Source of the DNA: Agrypnia vestita
Lineage: Eukaryota; Arthropoda; Insecta; Trichoptera; Phryganeidae
Direction of reading: 5' to 3'
DNA: 64,000 bases
NCBI GenBank assembly: GCA_016648135.1
Contig: JADDOH010011054.1
Span: 1-64,000, forward strand
Shown: positions 32,975-42,655 of the stretch, one piece after another
How the letters are laid out: each line of letters begins with the position of its first letter
Position numbering within the stretch: the first letter of the stretch is position 1
Translations under genes and position numbers: made by a program
Notes under the pieces: model-generated
Seen by the model: only the letters and a program-made list of their open reading frames with translations
Told to the model about the DNA's origin: nothing
Database searches by the model: none

Positions 32975-33472
32975 TTGATACAACTAATAAATATGCACTC
33001 CGTTTTCAACACTTATATATCGAAAATATCGACATATTTCAGGGCCAGTGGTCCCTTCGTCAGGATACAATATTAACCAACAAATTAAAAATGAGGTACA
33101 AAAAAATAATATACGGGAACTGAATAAATAATAAAGTACCAATATGAAAACAAATTTAAAAGATAACTTATTTGTAAAAAAGACCTTCTATTTCCAAAAT
33201 TTTTCATTTATCAAACTAATACTGTATAATTTTTATGTTGTTAAATTTTTAAACCCTTATTTATGTCAACAAAAAATGATTTGCAAATTTGGAATAATTA
33301 TTACTGCTTAAACACCTCAAGTATTCCTTAACTATGACATCAATATTTCTATATGTTTTTCCTATATAAAATAATTTGATTGTGAACATTGGCCCTGAAA
33401 CATGTTGATATTTTCAATATATAAGTTGTGAAAACAAAGTATATTTTTATTAATTATATTAATAATGTCGCC
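32975..33472. mobile_element. Penelope-like inverted pair with hammerhead-like core
   Basis: Left (minus): CTGACGA (33057-33063), stem AGGG/CCCT, GAAATATGTC (to 33031), then GATATTTTCGATATATAAGT. Right (+): GGCCCTGAAACATGTTGATA, TTTTCAATATATAAGTTGTG and AAAACAAAGTATATTTTTAT. The ends are inverted across about 300 bp of AT-rich interior. At the left end, TATC and GATA flank the core and can form stem I. Confidence 0.6.
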
Positions 33473-34240
33473 ACAAAATCATTTAGCTCTTTTTGAATTA
33501 AATCAAAGTAAACACAACTTATACAGTTAAATTTTATATTCATACATGTTGTGCATTTAAAACGTCAAGTTTGGAAACTATAATATAGACTTTAACTAAG
33601 TTTATTAAAATTGACTATTAACACCATTTATTAATAAAAATATTCTTACGAGGATGGGAGCAATGTTGAAAATGTTCCTTGGACTTTTACCGCTGTTAAC
33701 GGTGGACCGTTTTGTGGATGCTGAAGCCAAGGATATGGGCGACATGAGAGGTTTGTGAATTAACAACTCAAGAGCCTTAAATTGTATGTAAATCTTTGCA
33801 TGGAAACGTGTCAAGTTGATTTTTTATGAACCCCTTAGCCATGAATCTTTACCCCCCTGAACTTTGCAGGACTTTAACACTGGACTAAACAAGATATTCA
33901 AGAAATTCATAATTATAATTCGCATAATTACTGTTTATTGTTAAATAGGTGATGATTTACTGATGAGTTTAAAATAACTGCCTCTTTGCAAGTGTCGCTG
34001 TTGAGGCAAACGTATTTGTGATATATTATAGGCAAAGCAAAGCTTTCAAAATTGGTTTCAAACGTGTCTTCAAAAGCAGCAGTCAATTACAAAATTGCCA
34101 TTTTTGCCATATAATCGTTATCCGTCACTCATGATTTTTACCGATTGCTATGTGGCATTTTTGACGAATATATCCAATTTATATTTTAAATTAATTTATC
34201 TATATGAAATAAAATCGATTTTTATTTTTTTTTTTAAATA
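33473..34240. other. Unassigned DNA with an open minus-strand frame
   Basis: The minus frame at 33605-33814 (69 codons: KALELLIHKPLMSPISLAS, STKRSTVNSGKSPRNIFN) is Ser/Lys-rich. The + strand reads equally well (MGAMLKMFLGLLPLLTVDRF). I recognise neither, though the GC rise at 33650-33760 suggests former coding or element DNA. Confidence 0.25.
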
Positions 34241-34727
34241 CAAGATGTAACATTCTACAATACCTTACAGATAACTGCTTAAATTATGAGCCAATGTGTT
34301 CAAGCAACAATGTCTCAATGTTATTTGTTACTAAAATGAGCAACTTCAAATACTGCATTTTTTCATTATTTCTGTCTCATCTTCTTTTGAACGTTAAACA
34401 ATTATAAAAGTTACTTGTATTGAACCTTTAAAATTAATTTACTATAATACAAATCAACTAAATTGATCAAAACCCTTTATATTTTAATATTCTATGATTT
34501 TGATCATTTTATCTGACTTATACCGAAGCGAAATATTCGATATAAATAATTGGACAACAGAAGATTCGTATATCAGAAATATTTGAAAAAAATGCAAGCT
34601 TTAAAGTCGCTTATCTCCGTAACTATTGATATTTGGACATTGTTGCTTGATTATTTTTGGCTCATAATTTATACAGAAATCTACCTGTAAAGTATTGTGA
34701 ACTATTTCCGTTACACCCTGTGTTTTA
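34241..34727. mobile_element. MITE family B, copy 2
   Basis: Ends CAAGATGTAACATTCTACAA and (reverse complement of the right end) CAGGGTGTAACGGAAATAGT, followed on both sides by ACCTTACAGATAA/ACTTTACAGGTAG, AAATTATGAGCCA and CAAGCAACAATGTC. The inner right part has CTCCGTAACTATTGATATTT, the family B signature. The arms are more diverged than in B1. Confidence 0.75.
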
Positions 34728-34754
34728 ATCCACTTACTTATCACTGGTTGTAAT

Positions 34755-34850
34755 GTTCATGACTTGCTTGATGAGTCTGGAGATTAGTTGCTCGCCTACC
34801 CATCAAATCGTCGAGGGTGGGATCCATATCCCAGGTGACCACAGAGATAT
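34755..34850 (+). mobile_element. tRNA-like SINE head (S4)
   Basis: GGAGATTAGTTGCTCGCCTA, CCCATCAAATCGTCGAGGGT, GGGATCCATATCCCAGGTGA: a SINE-type head with a recognisable order of A-box-like and B-box-like parts but a diverged B box. Weak call. Confidence 0.3.
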
Positions 34851-35109
34851 TTGAGTTTAAACATTTTTCAAATTCTTCAATACAATAAAAAAAAATCTTG
34901 ATTGAGAAAAATCATGTTGGTACGCGCGTTAGAAGTTACACTGAAAAACTAAAATAAAGGCGAAATTGAATATTACTTAGGCTCAAAGTATCGAGATGTG
35001 AAAAACTACACTGGTCATTATCGATTATTTTATTGAATTTGAGGAAAAGAAATAAAACTCATACTTACAGAAATGTAACCTCGAATATTTAAAATAATTG
35101 GGGCAAACA

Positions 35110-36175
35110 AAAACTTTTTTTAAAAACGATCGAAACATTCGTAAACTCGCAGATGATAAGAATTCGATATGGCTTCGTTATTGAAATGTTGTTCTTTTTC
35201 AAAAAAACGTGGGCATTTAAAAAAAATTCATGTATCTACCAACTTTCATGTTTTATCGATTTTCTGCCTAAAACAGTTCCATATTCAAAAGATTCGAAAC
35301 TATGCATCTTTGACAGCCGCATTGAATGTCAAATGAATGAATGTGTTTTTTGTTTTGACAACTAATATCTCAAAATTACGTCGTTTTTATAAGAAATAAT
35401 TTCGCCAATATCATTTTTAATCGTTTTTAGCATGGTGACAATCAAAAACTTTCTTTAAAAACATCGACGATAACCCGAAATACAGAAATCTGTACGAGAA
35501 GATCCTTTTAAGCATTTTGATTACACACCTAAATTCAATAAAGAGTTCAAAATGTCAATTAAATTATTAATATTATTAATATTGAAAGCATTAACTTTGT
35601 GGTTAGACATTATAACAGAATGTTAGTTAACTTAGTAAAAACCACTATCAGATTCAATGTCCACCGGTTTCGAGATGTACCTGTCAGGACCAACACTAAA
35701 CTACTACGTTCACAACACTATACACCCAACCATAGTATTGTTAAACTTTCACCAATATTGATCATATGCGTGTTAATCTTGTCAGAGATAACAGAACATT
35801 CAGGAATCTAACAGGAGAGAGTGAGAGGGAGTGGGGTCAAAATTGGGTGTTACCAAATATTTTGTGAAAGTTAGATTAAACAAAGGGCTTTCTGGAAAAT
35901 AGATTTGGTTATTAATTAAAGGTGCTTTATTATTCACCACTTCTCTAATGTAAAATTTTTTAATCGGTGAATTAAATTACCAATCATTCATCAGCTTTTG
36001 AATAGAGCATCTTTATGATTGGTACTCGATTCAAGATGGTCGACAATACATTATTTATATTACTGGAACACTAATTTCAGGTTAATAAATTTTTGACAGT
36101 TTAACGGATGCGCCCGCAATTCTAGTCTCGCATTTCCGCTACATACTGCGTACGCGCAGCGAGCGAAACTTACTT
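35110..36175 (+). mobile_element. Dispersed repeat family F, copy 1 (interrupted)
   Basis: Aligned with 47150-47960: AAAAAACGTGGGCATTT, CTACCAACTTTCATG, TCGAAACTATGCATCTTTGA, CAGCCGCATTGAATGT, TAAATTCAATAAAGAGTTC, ACCAATCATTCATCAGCTTT, TTATGATTGGTACTCGATTC, AAGATGGTCGACAATACATT, ATTTATATTACTGGAACACT, AATAAATTTTTGACAGTTTA and TCTCGCATTTCCG. Relative to copy 2 it contains an insertion at 35567-35969. Noncoding. Its right end resembles family E. Confidence 0.85.
35567..35969 (-). mobile_element. Insertion inside family F, 10-bp target-site duplication
   Basis: Flanked by direct repeats AATTAAATTA (35557-35566 and 35970-35979). Copy 2 of family F has the single uninterrupted site (CAATTCAATAACCAATC). 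The 403-bp insert contains, on the minus strand, CCTGACAG, GTACATCTC and GAAACCGGTGGAC, similar to the Penelope-like core at 43968, and TTAACTTTGTGGTTAGACAT, also found inverted at 44057-44079. It is therefore a Penelope-like terminal-repeat insertion. 35618-35710 is homologous to 37203-37305. Confidence 0.75.
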
Positions 36176-36284
36176 AACAATAAAAAAATTACACTCAACG
36201 TGTCAGAATAAAGAGAAATGCACATCAATATTTTAATTATTTTCAAATGAATCTAAGCTCCCGTGCCATAAAAATAAGACTAAC

Positions 36285-36382
36285 TTGGTGGTCTCATGGT
36301 CCGTTCAATGAGACCTTGGTGGTCTCTAACCCCTGACTACTAGATTACTAGGCGAGCGTCTTAGTTACAAGACAACTCTTTT
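36285..36382 (-). mobile_element. tRNA-like remnant (weak)
   Basis: Minus strand: TAACTAAGACGCTCGCCTAG, TAATCTAGTAGTCAGGGGTT, AGAGACC. The order resembles a SINE head with a damaged B box (GGTTAGAGACC). A nearby duplication GGTGGTCTCATGG/GGTGGTCTCTAAC is present. Confidence 0.25.
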
Positions 36383-36415
36383 TACTCTTGTTTTTTAATC
36401 TTATTTTTCTTTTTT

Positions 36416-36713
36416 TACTCCCTTTATTTTAACTCGTGGCGTCTGGTTGTCTGACGAAAAAACTTTGGATCGATTTTTAACCCTTATTCCGTGATCCAAT
36501 CGAACTGAAACTTTGCAAGCAGACTCGTGGCGACGATCAAAATGATCTATCAAATTTTCTCTAAAAAAATAATAATTTAAATATAATTTTGGATTTTTCA
36601 AATTTTTAATGGTTTTTTCATACAACTCAGTAATGACTCCGACGTGTCTGGTAGACACGAAACCTAATTAAATAAGAAAGGGAGTATTGTAAAAACTTGG
36701 TTTTTATGGGTTA
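36416..36713. mobile_element. Dispersed repeat family D, copy 2
   Basis: Compact copy: TACTCCCTTTATTTTAACTC, GTGGCGTCTGG, CGATTTTTAACCC, CGATCCAATCG-like, GACTCGTGGCGACGATCAAA, ATGGTTTTTTCA, AAGAAAGGGAGTATTGTAAA, AACTTGGTTTTTATGGGTTA. Serves as the reference for copy 1. Confidence 0.85.
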
Positions 36714-37189
36714 CTTTTTTCATTATATAAACCATTGGCTTTTATAATTCAGTATTCATGGCAGTTCATGAAAAACAAAGTCAATTTTTATCTCACTCAT
36801 GGAAATTTCACAAGTCAAATTGGTCAAAATCATGCATTCGTGACTTGACTCAATTTGGATAATATTTACATATACTGGTATCTGTATTAATTTTTATGTT
36901 CAAACGCAAATACGTAGATATGTACTGGGTTAATCATACGGACGCTAATTTGTCTTATAATGTATTAAGAATAATTAACTACATTGATTAATTATGTTGT
37001 AATGCAGCGTACCAAAGAATGTGTCATTTTTATTTGTAATAGTAGGTATATCGTATATGTTTAATGGATTTTAAATTTCGGTAATAGTTTCGTTTATTGT
37101 ATTATATTAAATGGAACTAAATAGACGTATTGAAACTAGAAAGAAAAATCTAGAATATTTGTCATTATTTCATCTAACATAATATTTAT
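36714..37189. other. AT-rich DNA, nothing recognised
   Basis: No shared repeat except a short TTGTAATGCAGCGTACC string also at 57303. No coding signal. Confidence 0.4.
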
Positions 37190-37320
37190 TGAGTTTTAAC
37201 AAAATGTTAGTTATGTTAGTATACAACCACTTACTGAGATTTTTAGTGTACTGGTTTTGAGACGTACCCGTTTCATTGCCAGGACAACCACTACACTTGA
37301 ATGTAAATATAATTATATAA
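37190..37320 (-). mobile_element. Penelope-like end fragment
   Basis: Matches 35618-35710: ATGTTAGTTATGTTAGTA, then TACTGGTTTTGAGACGTACC and CCAGGACAACCACTACAC. The minus strand keeps the CCTGG...AAAACCAGTAC remnant of the core. It abuts the minisatellite. Confidence 0.5.
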
Positions 37321-37331
37321 CCATAACCATA

Positions 37332-37588
37332 GCGAAGGCAGATCACGATCTGACGAAGGCAGATCACGTTCTGGTGAAGGCAGATCACGATGTGGCGAAG
37401 GCAGATCACGATCTGGCGAAGGTAGATCACGATCTGGCGAAGGCAGATCACGATCTGGCGAAGGTAGATCACGATCTGGCGAAGGCAGATCACGATCTGG
37501 CGAAGGTAGATCACGATCTGGCGAAGGTAGATCACGATCTGGCGAAGGTAGATCACGATCTGACGAATGCAGATCACGATCTGGTGAA
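37332..37588. repeat. 21-bp minisatellite, about 12 units
   Basis: Unit CGAAGGCAGATCACGATCTG(G) repeated about 12 times with exact 21-bp period. A GGC/GGT alternation in the middle units hints at a 42-bp higher-order unit. Because 21 is a multiple of three, one + frame (37257-37673, repeating K-A/V-D-H-D-L-A) and two minus frames stay open throughout. Open frames on both strands argue that the frames are a by-product of the period, not a protein. Flank units have more substitutions than central ones, as in slippage-grown arrays. Confidence 0.95.
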
Positions 37589-38339
37589 TTCAACGACCGG
37601 ACTTCGACATATAATGTATTACGTGGAGTGTGGATCAGTGGCAGTTATAATAATAATACGCTCAAATGGTTGAGTACTATACGAAGACATCCAAAGCGAG
37701 CCAGTTGTCTAGTATAAGGTGTGAAAGGCTCGTACACAAAAGAGACAATGCAAAACTCACCTTTTCTCTTCGATTTGTCAAAAACTTGGTACTCCTCTGG
37801 CATGGACTGTATGCGGATGATGCGGATGCCATCTTCACCATGAAGTATTCACTCACACGAATGATTATATGAGATAGCGGCACGTAAAGATAAAAAAAAA
37901 CTGTGGTTTGATAACAGGAACAGGCGGAGATCATTCAATGACAGATGTTTTTAGGCGGTGTAAACGACGGTCATTTTTGAACTAGCGAGTTCGGCTCTGG
38001 TCGGTCAGCGCATCGAAGAGAATTGTTAAACAGGTAGAGAATTTTCCTACCCTCTCATGCGCAGGTGTTCGACATACATATTATAAAAAATATATATGGA
38101 TACTGGCGCGACCAGAGTGTCTCAATTATCTTAAAAACCACTAAGTTTTTACAGCTCCGGATTTGGATTCAAAAAAATTTTCAAACAACTTATTATGATA
38201 ATAAATATTATTTTCATTTTTTGATAGTAAACATAGCTTTCATGAATTACTTTCCTTTTTTTAATGACAACACATTTTATATTTTTGTAAAAAAAACTTT
38301 GTATTACTATATTTACACAAATTAGATTAATCAAATACA
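37589..38339. other. Unassigned DNA
   Basis: Frames at 37666-37872 (+), 37677-37934 (-) and 38065-38325 (+) show no motif. No shared repeat. Confidence 0.3.
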
Positions 38340-38505
38340 AAGCTATCAAGACCACCACATTCTATATACCGAAGTTCGCGGCATTCCTCATTTGATAATT
38401 GTTATTTATTCTCTCGGCTTATTCATGCATCTTAACAGATCTTCGTTGGTAATGTGGTCAATCCAGGAGACTTTTAGCGTATTATCACGGGAAGTGGCTG
38501 TAGCA
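38340..38505 (-). pseudogene. Non-LTR RT C-terminal fragment
   Basis: Minus strand: TLKVSWIDHITNEDLLRCMN, then KPRE and a stop, followed downstream in another frame by QMRNAANFGI. The pattern L(K/R)(I/V)SW.D..TNE..L..M.K.RE, then HIMRN..Y.I, is the conserved tail of a common insect endonuclease-RT family. Too broken to show as an open frame. Confidence 0.75.
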
Positions 38506-38960
38506 GACAAATTAAACACTCAAAAAATATAAAAATTTCACAAAAGTCACTAGACACGAATTAAATCGGATCACTGTTCTAAAAATTTATAGTCACTAAT
38601 TATTTGTAGAATATTTCACACTTATTATTACACTGTTTCTTAATTCGCACTTATTTAGGCACTTATAATCGCCTCAATCACTTTCGAGGAAATTATGTTC
38701 AATTTCGCACGTAGGTACTCTCTTGATTTATTATCACTGGTATCACACACGCGCTGGCAATGCACGCACGGTTCGCTTCTATCGTGTTAGTCCGCCGTCA
38801 ACAACGTAAAAACTTGTCAGCGCAGCATGCACGACGCATTCGCTTTTATAGGTAAATAAATGTATTTCTCAATATTTCGAAAATTCACAACAGCAGCCCA
38901 GTCGATCTGAAATTCGTGTGGATCATCCTAGAACCTTCTAGTAACTTCCAATTTTAGTAC
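38506..38960. mobile_element. Dispersed repeat family G, copy 2, with short HSE-like array
   Basis: Homologous to 26981-27360 (ACGAATTAAATCGGATCACT, GAATATTTCACACTTATTAT, CAGCCCAGTCGATCTGAAAT). At 38931-38948, GAA, TTC, GTA, TTC follow a 5-bp register: a heat-shock-like array with one bad unit at the end of the repeat. This ties the 26.1-kb array to a repeat family. Confidence 0.5.
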
Positions 38961-39335
38961 AAAAAATGTAGAGTGCTTTAAAATTGATCGATAACCTATG
39001 TATTTGTAGGTATAGCCACATCTAAATCGAAATACTGGGTATACGAAATATGAAATACGAAATACTGAGATAGTCGACAATACAATACAAGTCAATTATG
39101 AGTCTTAAATGTTTAATAATAGTAGAGACAATCTACTTCAAAATTGTCATTATTTTGCAATATTCCTGACATATCTTCTTTAAGATAAGTCATAAATGGA
39201 TTACCAGCAACGCAAGTTCATTCTCGTCATTACAAGTCAGATATAATGATTAAACATTTTATTGTAATAAAAATTTTTATCATTTTATTTGATTTTTTTA
39301 ACATACGCTTTGATTTCATTAATATATACATATTG
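38961..39335. other. AT-rich DNA, nothing recognised
   Basis: TACGAAATATGAAATACGAA and AATACTGAGATAG (39050-39070) form a small local duplication. No gene. Confidence 0.35.
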
Positions 39336-39622
39336 TAACGAGCTATTCGTTGACATTTGACAGTTCCATAGAAAAGTGTCACATGCGCAGAATGGCGGGC
39401 CGTTATGCCCAGTGGTTGAAATAAGAACTAACATGATTAAATAAATAGCGAAGAAATGGAAGGGTTCTTACCCGAGTAGAAAAACAAAAGAGAGCAGTTC
39501 TTTTGTGTTTGAATAAAAAAAATAGTGTAGTATTGCGTTGCGAGCGATTGTAAAATGTCAGAGATAATGTACAAGCGATAATAAAAGATTTATTTTACGA
39601 GTTGTGCCATTTCATTTTTCGA
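39336..39622 (+). mobile_element. Possible solo LTR
   Basis: Begins TGTAACGAGCTATTCGTTGA, has a GC-richer core, AATAAAAGATTTATTTTACG (polyadenylation-like) and GTTGTGCCATTTCA near the end. TGTAACG is a frequent LTR start. A terminal CA and a 4-5 bp target duplication could not be fixed, and no internal domain or second LTR is present. Confidence 0.3.
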
Positions 39623-40434
39623 GCGAGCCACGCCACGTACCAATATACTGCGATCGCTCTATGTATTGTGGCTATTGAAAATACATTTCCTTCACTTTAG
39701 TTATTTTTTTTAAATACTTAAAAATAATTCATAGCCAGTTTAAAATGTCTCGGTCCACGTTGCCCAGTTAAGGGAATGCAAGGGGGGTGGGAAATGAACC
39801 TGGGATTGTTGTTTTTGTGTTTAAACTCTTAGCGACCCCTATAAATTAGCAGGCTCCTTGGTTGTCGCGCGTTGTACCTCGTGCAATTTATTACTAGGAA
39901 TTTAAATTTTTCGCGAACCCTTTCTGTATCCGCAGACGCAAAACTTCTTTGTCGCATAAACAACAACAAAAAATTGAAGCACGTCATCTGTCACAGGCTG
40001 ACAGATTCCGGGGGATATTTTTAATATTTTTTGATCTTTGCCTACCAAACATTGCGTCCCTAAAATCTTCTTATACGAGTATGGAGCGCTCTTTATGCGG
40101 CAGCCCGATGTTGATTTAGCACAACTTTTCAAATAAACCAAAGTAAAATAAAAATATGTAGTTAAATTATATCCTTCACAGCAATTTACTGTAAAAAATA
40201 ATATCAGTCAAGTGTATAGTTACTGCCACCTTAAATGCGGACTCTTTTATATTATTTTTTTTTTTTTATTTCAAAAAAACCCTTGTTTACAAATAAAGGT
40301 ACTTAATACTAATTTAATAATAAAAATATAAGATAAATTACCAAGTTTGCAGAACGTGCTTTCAGCTTTGCGGGCCCAGCTATGTGGAATTAGCTGCCTC
40401 CAGTGTTGCGATCTATGGAGAACCAGGAACTCTT
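39623..40434. other. Unassigned DNA; T-rich retroelement-like tail at 40246-40330
   Basis: The minus frame 39902-40141 has no motif. At 40246-40330 a poly-T run followed by CCCTTGTTTACAAATAAAGG resembles the inverted 3' tails at 30668 and 46150. Otherwise nothing. Confidence 0.35.
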
Positions 40435-40592
40435 CAAGAAGAACAAAATTAATTTATCAATTAGAAAGACATACAGAAAAATCTAATTCACGAAAAAATA
40501 TTAGGCTACTACTGGGATTTGAACCCAGGTCACCTCCTTTCCGGGGCCGATGCTCTGACCACTAAGCTATAGCAAGCCTCTATGTTTCCGTG
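40435..40592 (-). mobile_element. tRNA-derived SINE family S1, copy 2 (best head)
   Basis: Minus strand: GCTATAGCTTAGTGGTCAGA (A box TAGCTTAGTGG), CCCCGGAAAGGAGGTGACCT, GGGTTCAAATCCCAG (perfect B box and T-arm), then AATATTTTTTCGTGAATTAG, ATTTTTCTGTATGTCTTTCT and AATTGATAAATTAATTTTGT. The acceptor stem pairs only at its outer four positions and the anticodon arm is broken, so it is a SINE and not a tRNA gene. Confidence 0.8.
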
Positions 40593-40704
40593 AATATATC
40601 GACCTTACATGTAGTTCAAATTACTTTGCAATGCAGCCGCTAGATGGACGCCAGAATTAAGCGAATAATTCATTTTTATTTGGTCAATGCATTTATAAAA
40701 CTGA

Positions 40705-40912
40705 TATTATATATATTCAAGAACACATTCTTATTTGTGAAGTTGTAATTTTTCATATTTTAATTTAATATTTATTTTAATATTTTTTCGTGAATTAGAT
40801 TTTTCTGTATGTCTTTCTAATTGATTAATTAATTTGGTTTTAAAATTTCACAGAACTTTGTTCTGAAAAATTACAATTTCACAAATATGAAAGTGTTCTT
40901 GAATATATATAT
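40705..40912. mobile_element. Foldback enclosing a headless S1 body
   Basis: The left end ATATTCAAGAACACATTC, ATTTGTGAAGTTGTAATTTT is inverted against the right end (reverse complement ATATTCAAGAACACTTTC, ATTTGTGAAATTGTAATTTT), 42-bp arms. Inside, 40787-40870 is the S1 body (CGTGAATTAGATTTTTCTGT, AATTGATTAATTAATTTGG, AGAACTTTGTTCTGA) without a head. The S1 body lies about 200 bp from, and in opposite orientation to, headed copy 2. Confidence 0.75.
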
Positions 40913-41015
40913 CTTCAAGAAGAGCCTAAAAACTCATTTTTTCGGGATGTCGCACCTATAAAGCGCTCTTGAAGCGTCTCTTACGCAAAAACGGCGCTAA
41001 ATAAATTAAGATAAA
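40908..41015 (+). pseudogene. CR1/L2-like RT C-terminal tail
   Basis: Reads FKKSLKTHFFGMSHL then a stop. FK.SLKTHLF is the last conserved block of CR1/L2-type reverse transcriptases. The 3' flank quickly becomes A/T-rich (AACATAACATAATATTAATA). Only about 15 residues remain. Confidence 0.5.
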
Positions 41016-41779
41016 CATAACATAATATTAATATAAATTAAAATAATCGTATTCTGTATACATTATTTTCCTACTGGCGAGTACTTTAAAATGTTAGAAA
41101 ATTGCATGAAAATATTTGTAATGTAAACGAATGGAGTTTGTATAATTCGTGGTATACACACAAATATGGTATTTCACTGGGAGATATTTTAGATTTAACT
41201 GTATGGGCTGAAGGGCCAAAGGTAAACCCTCTTCCCGAAAGAGTTACATTTGTATCTTCCCGTAGGAAGCATATTTGTGCAGGCGAGAATTAGTCCGGGT
41301 AAAGCTTTTCAACAAACCTCCAGGGATAATAAAATGTATTTAGGCCTTACCCATTTGTTGAATTTAGGAATAACCTTACTATTTGAATTTGTATGGGGTA
41401 ACTAATGTGCTCAAGGGTATGTGTATATATTATTCACACTAAATACATTGTCACGGGACAAACGAAAGCAGTGGAAATTAATTAACGATTTTTAAATTAA
41501 ATTAAATTAATTAATTCGCTTTCTTATCTCGCTTGATTTATAGTAGCGATATGGCCGCGACACGTGGTGGTATGGGTTCGCTTTTTACATAAAACACGTT
41601 GGCTTTTCGAATCTTCGAGAACATTATTTACATTTCTGAAATAGGTAGGATTTTATACCACAGATTTATTTCGGATGATTCGAGATTTACATGGTTGGAT
41701 TACAAAGTTAAACGTGTTCAAATGGTTCTAATGTCAGAAAGGAAAGAAAGATTGGTAAAAATTAGAGATGCTCCGAAAT
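41016..41779. other. Unassigned DNA
   Basis: Frames at 41102-41293 and 41599-41799 are unrecognised. No shared repeat noted. Confidence 0.3.
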
Positions 41780-41939
41780 TCTTTTCACATTCGGTATAGC
41801 CGAACTTCGGCAACTTTCACCGAACTTCGTCTTCGGCCGAGTTTCGTTTAAATGTGCCGAACTTCGTTTAAATCTACCGAACTTCGGTAGCTTTTTAATG
41901 AACTAGTTTTTGCCAGCGACTTCGTTCACGTAGACTACT

Positions 41940-42115
41940 GGGATAAAAAGTATTATTGTGCTTTTCCAGACAATAATCTATCTCTGTGCCAAATTTCATC
42001 CAGATCCGTTTAGTCGTTCTGGCGTGATTGAGTAACAAACATCCATCCAACCATCTAAACTTTCACATTTGTAAATAATTATGGTAATAATAATAATAAT
42101 TATTATCATTATAAC
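41940..42115 (+). mobile_element. Retroelement/Helitron-type end inside the hAT-like element
   Basis: CTGTGCCAAATTTCATCCAG, ATCCGTTTAGTCGTTCTGGC, GTGATTGAGTAACAAACATC, CATCTAAACTTTCACATTTG, then TAATAATAATAATAATTATT. This order is a very common insect (notably lepidopteran) RTE or Helitron-associated 3' end with a trinucleotide tail. Confidence 0.55.
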
Positions 42116-42125
42116 AAGGTAATAG

Positions 42126-42655
42126 TAATTCAATTCAATTTAATTCAATTTTATTTTTGTATAAAACATTTACATAACAAAAGTACATTCAAGTCGTAAA
42201 TGTTATAAATGAAGAATTTATAAAATGTTTTTATTAACATACATACATATTCATATCAAATGTATAGGAGAATCCTGCTTCGGAAACCTCTCTCAGAGAT
42301 ATGGAACAGATCAATGTCCAAAGCGATATTGATCAGCATAGCTGTAGCTCTTCCAAAAGGCATAACCATCAGCAGGTTGGTCCTGTATATTGGAATGTGA
42401 AACAATCTATGCTGACGATGTCTAAGGTAATTATCAGGAACATACAAACCAATGCTCTGCATAATTTCAGTATAAATACAGTATATATAATCATACCGCG
42501 CAACAATCGATAAAAATGTGTAATCAAATACACACAAATACACAAAAGGAAACCGAAGTTTAAGAAGAAAAGGTAACTGCAAGTAAGAAAGATTAACCCC
42601 TTCAGCGGCCCGCTGCAAGTTAACTAGGTCCAATTGATACCTTTTCAACGTTTAG
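42126..42655 (-). pseudogene. Non-LTR RT C-terminus with TTGAA-type tail
   Basis: The minus frame 42256-42648 includes DNYLRHRQHRLFHIPIYRTN, MPFGRATAMLINIALDIDLF and HISERGFRSRI. (R).R..RLFHIP..RTN....P..RA......(D/E)IDLFH.S...F is the C-terminal block of jockey/CR1-like RTs. The 3' UTR runs to 42126, ending in an AATTCAATTCAATTTAATTC (TTGAA) tail. A second copy of the same 3' region, in + orientation, is at 52985-53185. It was inserted into the hAT-like element. Confidence 0.8.

Noticed and set aside
37257..37673. 138-codon repetitive frame (K-A/V-D-H-D-L-A repeats)
   Set aside because: The 21-bp period keeps frames open on both strands, variation is as high at first and second codon positions as at third ones, and no start context or conserved flank supports a protein.
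40505..40590. Possible tRNA gene on the minus strand
   Set aside because: The T-arm is perfect, but the anticodon arm is broken and only four acceptor pairs form. Two further copies with the same body show it is a SINE.
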